A DNA stretch of 64,000 nucleotides from contig JADLCM010000053.1 of the NCBI GenBank assembly GCA_020847175.1, positions 42,740-106,739 on the forward strand. The letters run 5' to 3'. The first letter of the stretch is position 1. Each line of letters opens with the position of its first letter. A model generated the notes under the pieces. The model ran no database searches, had not been told where the DNA came from, and was given only the letters and a program-made list of their open reading frames with translations. Of this stretch, positions 60,734 to 64,000 are shown piece after piece. Source of the DNA: Phycisphaerales bacterium. Lineage in GTDB: Bacteria; Planctomycetota; Phycisphaerae; Phycisphaerales; UBA1924. A program made the position numbers and the translations under genes.

Positions 60734-61074
60734 GGTCGGCGTGGCGAGGGCAAGGAGAACCACAGAGCGACGGAGTCGCTGAGATCGGAGCGAGTCCGGG
60801 GGCGGGGGACTGATAAGCCTGGAGTGGTGAGCTGGGGTGATGAGCCGACCTCGTTCCCCAGTCGGGCAGGCGTCCCGCCTGCCTTGTCGCTCTTTTCATC
60901 CTCACCCACGACCTCAGGGCGGCCGGGCGACACCACTTTGCTTTCCATGGGCCGTTCGCCACTCACCAATCATTTCAACAATCAACCGGGGGCGAGCCAA
61001 CGCCCGCCCCCGGTCCCGGAGTGAGTGTTCTCAGCGCCCCGCGCAGGGGCGATGTTCAAGGCGTCATCGCAGGC
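60734..61074. other. 341-base region between convergent genes
   Basis: No gene. The main element is the hairpin at 60865-60883. The rest is moderately AT-rich non-coding sequence, with no RNA gene recognised. Confidence 0.5.
60865..60883. terminator. hairpin between gabD and the protease gene
   Basis: GGCAGGCG-TCC-CGCCTGCC, perfect 8-bp arms with a 3-base loop, followed on the plus strand by TTGTCGCTCTTTTC. It could be a terminator for gabD; such GGCAGGCG palindromes may also be dispersed repeats. Confidence 0.55.
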
Positions 61075-64000
61075 CTACGAGCAACCCTCGACGAAGAGGT
61101 CGAGGTAGTAGAAGAAGTCGGCGGCGTCGATCGCGCCATCGGGCACGCCGTAGGTGGGATCGTTCGGGTCACTGGATCCCGTGAGATCGGCCTCGGCGAA
61201 GTTTTGGGCGACGAACTGGTCGAGGTAGTAGAAGAAGTCGGCGGCGTCCACGGCGCCGTCGGGCACGCCGTAGGTCGGGTCGTTGGGGTCGCTGGCGCCC
61301 GTCACGTCGGCGGGGCAGGCATCAGCGGCAACGAAGCCCTTGATCTGGATGTCGTCGATGTTCCAGCCGGGGTAGGTGACGCTGCTGTCGGTGGCGCCCA
61401 TGGTCCAGCGGATGTAGACGGTGGGCTGATTGTCGGCGACGGCGCTGATGTCGTACGACACTTGATCCCAGGACGTGGGGCTTACGCTGGTCTCGGTGGT
61501 CCAGTCCCAGACGAGGGTCCATGCGAAGCCGTTGTTGCTGACCTCGACCATGGCATGGTCCCATCGAGCGCTCTCGATGGCGAGCCAGCGGGCAAAGTGG
61601 AGTTCGGCACCGGTGACGCCGGTCATGTCGAGTGCGGTGGTGGTGAGGGTCTGCGGGGCGAGGTTGTTGGGGTAGTCACCAAGGAGGTTGTATCCGTAGA
61701 CGTTGGAGCCAGTGAAGCCGCTGGTGGGGTCGAAGTTTTGGGTGCCGGCGCCGGTGGGCTGTCCGAAGGCCCAGTCGCCGGTGGTCTGCCAGCCGGGGTT
61801 GGAGTCGAGGGGGAAGTCGTGGACAACCACGCGGCCTCCGACATCGAGGCTGATGGTGGCGGTGTTGGAATCCTGAGAATCGCGAACATGGAACGCAAAG
61901 GAGTCGGCCCCCTGGTAGCCGTTCACGGGGTCGTAGCGGACCATGTCGCCATTGGCGGCGATGGTGTGCGGGACGCTGGTGATGGGGTCGCCGCCGATTT
62001 CGCTGAGCGTGCCGTGGGCGGGGAGCGAGGAGACGATGAAGGAAAGGGGCGGATCGCCGCTGCTGCCCGTGAGTTCGATGGTGCTGGAAACGTCGGCGGG
62101 GACGCTGAAGAAGTCGTCGAAGGCGCTCGGCGGGCAGGACGTGCCCGAGGAGGCGACCTTGAGCTTCCAGAAGTTGAGCGAGCCCGTGTCGATGTTGGCG
62201 TTGTCGCTGATGGTGAGAGTCCAGAGACCGAGGCTCACTTCACCCGCGTAGTCGGCGAGGACGCCCGGACCGTCGGGCGGGAACGAGGCGTCGTCATAGG
62301 TGGTCATGAGATTGTCGGTTGTGCCGCCGGTGCGGTTGTGAAGGCGGACGACGGTGCCCTCGGGGCTGCGGAGGTCGAGAATGAGGTCGCCGATGTAGGT
62401 GTGGGTGATATCAACTTCGACATCCACGTCGCCGACACAGAACGAATCGGTGACCATGATGGTGCTGGTGATGGTGCTGCCGTCGTTGATGGGCTGAGGC
62501 GTGTCGGGCGACTGGTAGGTGTAGCGTCCGACATCGAGGGAGACATCGCGGCTGGTGGTGCCGGCCCCGCCGGTGATGTTGGTGAAGTTCACTGAGCCGG
62601 AGTAGAGACCGTTGGGGAGAGCGTTGGCATCGGAAGAGAACCCGATGGTGACGACCGCAGACTGGCCGGTGCCGTTGAGATTGATGGAGACGGGGGCCGT
62701 GGAGCCGTTGACGCTGATCCAGGGTTGGAAGGAGTCGATCTCGACCATCACGGACGTGGGACGGGTGGACGTGATGGTGTAGGCCATGGTGGCGTTGAAG
62801 GGACCGCCGACGGGGCCGCCAGCGACGAGCCCGGTTTCCGGCGTCACCGTGATGCCGGTCTGACCGATCTCAAGCCGGTGCACCCGGGTCTCGGTGCGGC
62901 CGTTGGTCTGGTCATCAAAGAAAACGGACTGCGTGTACACGCCCGCAGGCAGGCTGGCGGCGGAAGGATCGAGCGACATGGTGATGAGCGTGGAGGACTG
63001 CCCGGGAAGTGTGCCGGTGATGGTGTTGGTGCTGCCGTTGATCAGAATCGGCGCTGTTCCGCCGCTGAGAATGACGGCGTAGTTGACGGGGGTCTGGGCA
63101 GAGTTGGTGAGGAGGTAGGGAACGGGGTCGTTGGTGAAGGGTCCGCCCACGAGGCCGATGTGGTCCTGCGCGCCGCCCGGGGTCACCTGCATGCCGAGCG
63201 GTGGAATGTCGCTGATGAGCGCGCTGATCTTGGAGATTTCTTCCCAGTCGGGGCAGCCGGAGTCGGCGCAGACGGCGGATCGCACGCAGCCCGAGGCGGA
63301 AGTGAAATCGGTGTTGCCGCGAACGAGGATGCCCTCGACCTCGCCGGTGATGAGGTTGACGACCATTGAGCCGGAGTTTCCGCCATAGGCGTCAACGTTG
63401 GCGTAGAACCAAGGCTGACCGACGCGGGCGTCTTTCACTTCGCCGCCGTCGTCGATCTTCTTGGGAAGCACGACGGGGTGCCCGATCATGACGAGGGGAT
63501 CGGCGAGGGTGGGCTCTCCGGAGCGGCGGATGGGCACGGGCTGGAAGCCGGTCACGTCGCGGTCGAGACGGACGAGGCTGTGATCGAACCCGCCCGCGAG
63601 CTGCTGGTTGACGATGCCCGCCGCGAAGTACACGTGACTGGCGGGGACGACGACTTCGGGCGCGAGCGAGGCGCTGCGCTGGTCGAAGCCGAAGACGAAG
63701 GCGACGTTGCCGATGTCGCCTGCATCAACGCAGTGGCCGGCGGTGGTCACGAGATCGTCGCCGACAAGGAACCCGGAACAGAAGCCGACCTGGAGCTGGC
63801 CGCGGAAGGGCTCGTCGGCGCAGATGGTGCCGCCCTGGCTGAGCCAGGGAGTGGCGTCGAGGGTGTAGGTGCCATTGCCGTTGTCGGTGAGTTCGCTGAC
63901 GAACACGACGACACAGGCGGCCTGGGCCAGCTGGAGGAGCTGCGGGTCGCTGACCTGGTAGACGTCCTTGCGGTCGTCGGAGCCGTAGACGACTTCGGGA
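61075..64000 (-). CDS. secreted multidomain trypsin-like serine protease with GC-type dockerin tail, 5' end outside the window
   Basis: At least 975 residues; the frame is open to the window edge, so signal peptide and start are missing. An S1-type protease domain shows the triad: His in TTAGHCVD (about 63735), Asp in GFDHSLVRLD (about 63590) and Ser in GGNSGSMVV (about 63375). Then come two beta-sandwich repeats starting near GMQVTPG and GITVTPE, a proprotein-convertase P-like domain (DVDVEVDITHTYIGDLILDL ... LWTLTISDNA), a cadherin-like segment (LPAHGTLSEIGG ... GYQGADSFAFHV), a jelly-roll-like domain (GWQTTGDWAFGQPTG), and two 40-residue dockerin-like repeats ending in EGCS. Probably extracellular or surface-attached; the target is unknown. 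Confidence 0.88.
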   Translation of the reverse strand, partial: PEVVYGSDDRKDVYQVSDPQLLQLAQAACVVVFVSELTDNGNGTYTLDATPWLSQGGTICADEPFRGQLQVGFCSGFLVGDDLVTTAGHCVDAGDIGNVAFVFGFDQRSASLAPEVVVPASHVYFAAGIVNQQLAGGFDHSLVRLDRDVTGFQPVPIRRSGEPTLADPLVMIGHPVVLPKKIDDGGEVKDARVGQPWFYANVDAYGGNSGSMVVNLITGEVEGILVRGNTDFTSASGCVRSAVCADSGCPDWEEISKISALISDIPPLGMQVTPGGAQDHIGLVGGPFTNDPVPYLLTNSAQTPVNYAVILSGGTAPILINGSTNTITGTLPGQSSTLITMSLDPSAASLPAGVYTQSVFFDDQTNGRTETRVHRLEIGQTGITVTPETGLVAGGPVGGPFNATMAYTITSTRPTSVMVEIDSFQPWISVNGSTAPVSINLNGTGQSAVVTIGFSSDANALPNGLYSGSVNFTNITGGAGTTSRDVSLDVGRYTYQSPDTPQPINDGSTITSTIMVTDSFCVGDVDVEVDITHTYIGDLILDLRSPEGTVVRLHNRTGGTTDNLMTTYDDASFPPDGPGVLADYAGEVSLGLWTLTISDNANIDTGSLNFWKLKVASSGTSCPPSAFDDFFSVPADVSSTIELTGSSGDPPLSFIVSSLPAHGTLSEIGGDPITSVPHTIAANGDMVRYDPVNGYQGADSFAFHVRDSQDSNTATISLDVGGRVVVHDFPLDSNPGWQTTGDWAFGQPTGAGTQNFDPTSGFTGSNVYGYNLLGDYPNNLAPQTLTTTALDMTGVTGAELHFARWLAIESARWDHAMVEVSNNGFAWTLVWDWTTETSVSPTSWDQVSYDISAVADNQPTVYIRWTMGATDSSVTYPGWNIDDIQIKGFVAADACPADVTGASDPNDPTYGVPDGAVDAADFFYYLDQFVAQNFAEADLTGSSDPNDPTYGVPDGAIDAADFFYYLDLFVEGCS
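61091..61310 (-). repeat. tandem 120-bp repeat encoding two GC-type dockerin-like units
   Basis: Two copies offset by exactly 120 bp (61091 onward and 61211 onward) encode 40-residue units with SDPNDPTYGVPDG and DAADFFYYLD, rich in Asp/Asn as in calcium-binding loops. Protein identity is much higher than expected for old repeats, and most DNA differences are at third codon positions. Confidence 0.8.

Overview
The window looks like a contiguous chromosomal segment of a very GC-rich bacterium of the Planctomycetota, most likely class Phycisphaerae. This is inferred from protein features, not from a marker gene: two proteins end in a 'PAP ... hydrophobic ... RRRR' sorting tail next to an exosortase, a secreted protease ends in two GC-type dockerin-like repeats (SDPNDPTYGVPDG ... 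DAADFFYYLD), PstC and PstA carry very long extra domains, and there is an HDOD-histidine kinase. No rRNA, tRNA, insertion sequence, prophage or CRISPR array is visible. Coding density is high and genes are often joined by ATGA or TGATG overlaps.

Layout. 1-3.1 kb: 3' part of a MoxR ATPase, an Rrf2 regulator and lysS. 3.1-7.3 kb (minus): sucA-sucB, the 2-oxoglutarate dehydrogenase E1 and E2. 7.5-14.7 kb (minus): pstS-pstC-pstA-pstB high-affinity phosphate uptake. 14.8-17.9 kb (minus): a vanadium-haloperoxidase/PAP2 protein with a sorting tail, a HAD phosphatase and a methyltransferase. 18-23.3 kb: a long UbiD-type decarboxylase, polyphosphate kinase, a QueD/PTPS homologue and an NfeD-like membrane protein. 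23.4-27.6 kb (minus): a signalling trio (HTH-receiver regulator, HDOD-histidine kinase, degenerate receiver-GAF protein), divergent from a large VWA-like membrane protein. 30.9-36.2 kb: a lipoprotein, endonuclease IV, M28 peptidase, PrmC and a 3'(2'),5'-bisphosphate nucleotidase. 36.3-49.4 kb (minus): an exopolysaccharide/exosortase locus (Wza-like export protein, exosortase, EpsI-like protein, giant TPR protein, Wzz/tyrosine-kinase-like protein, sugar SDR, polyprenyl-phosphate sugar-1-phosphate transferase). 49.7-64 kb: lipA, a small sorting-tail protein, a coupled parA-vanZ-antiporter operon, murJ, a hydrolase, queA, gabD and a secreted trypsin-like protease cut by the window end.

How genes fit together. 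LipA makes the lipoyl group that SucB needs. The Pst system imports phosphate and Ppk1 stores it as polyphosphate. The exosortase probably processes the two PAP-tailed proteins found here. The EPS genes form a chain from lipid-linked primer (transferase) through length control (Wzz-like) to outer-membrane export (Wza-like).

The most interesting window-wide signal is regulatory. Many genes that begin a transcription unit lack a Shine-Dalgarno sequence and instead have a TANNNT -10-like hexamer ending 5-7 bases before the start codon, which predicts leaderless mRNAs. Other points worth attention are a Wzz/CpsD-type protein whose Walker A lysine is missing, a PstA reading frame with no ATG/GTG/TTG start for its conserved N-terminus, a lipoyl synthase with a roughly 40-residue insertion, mutually overlapping divergent promoters, and the HTH-REC/HDOD-HK/pseudo-receiver trio.
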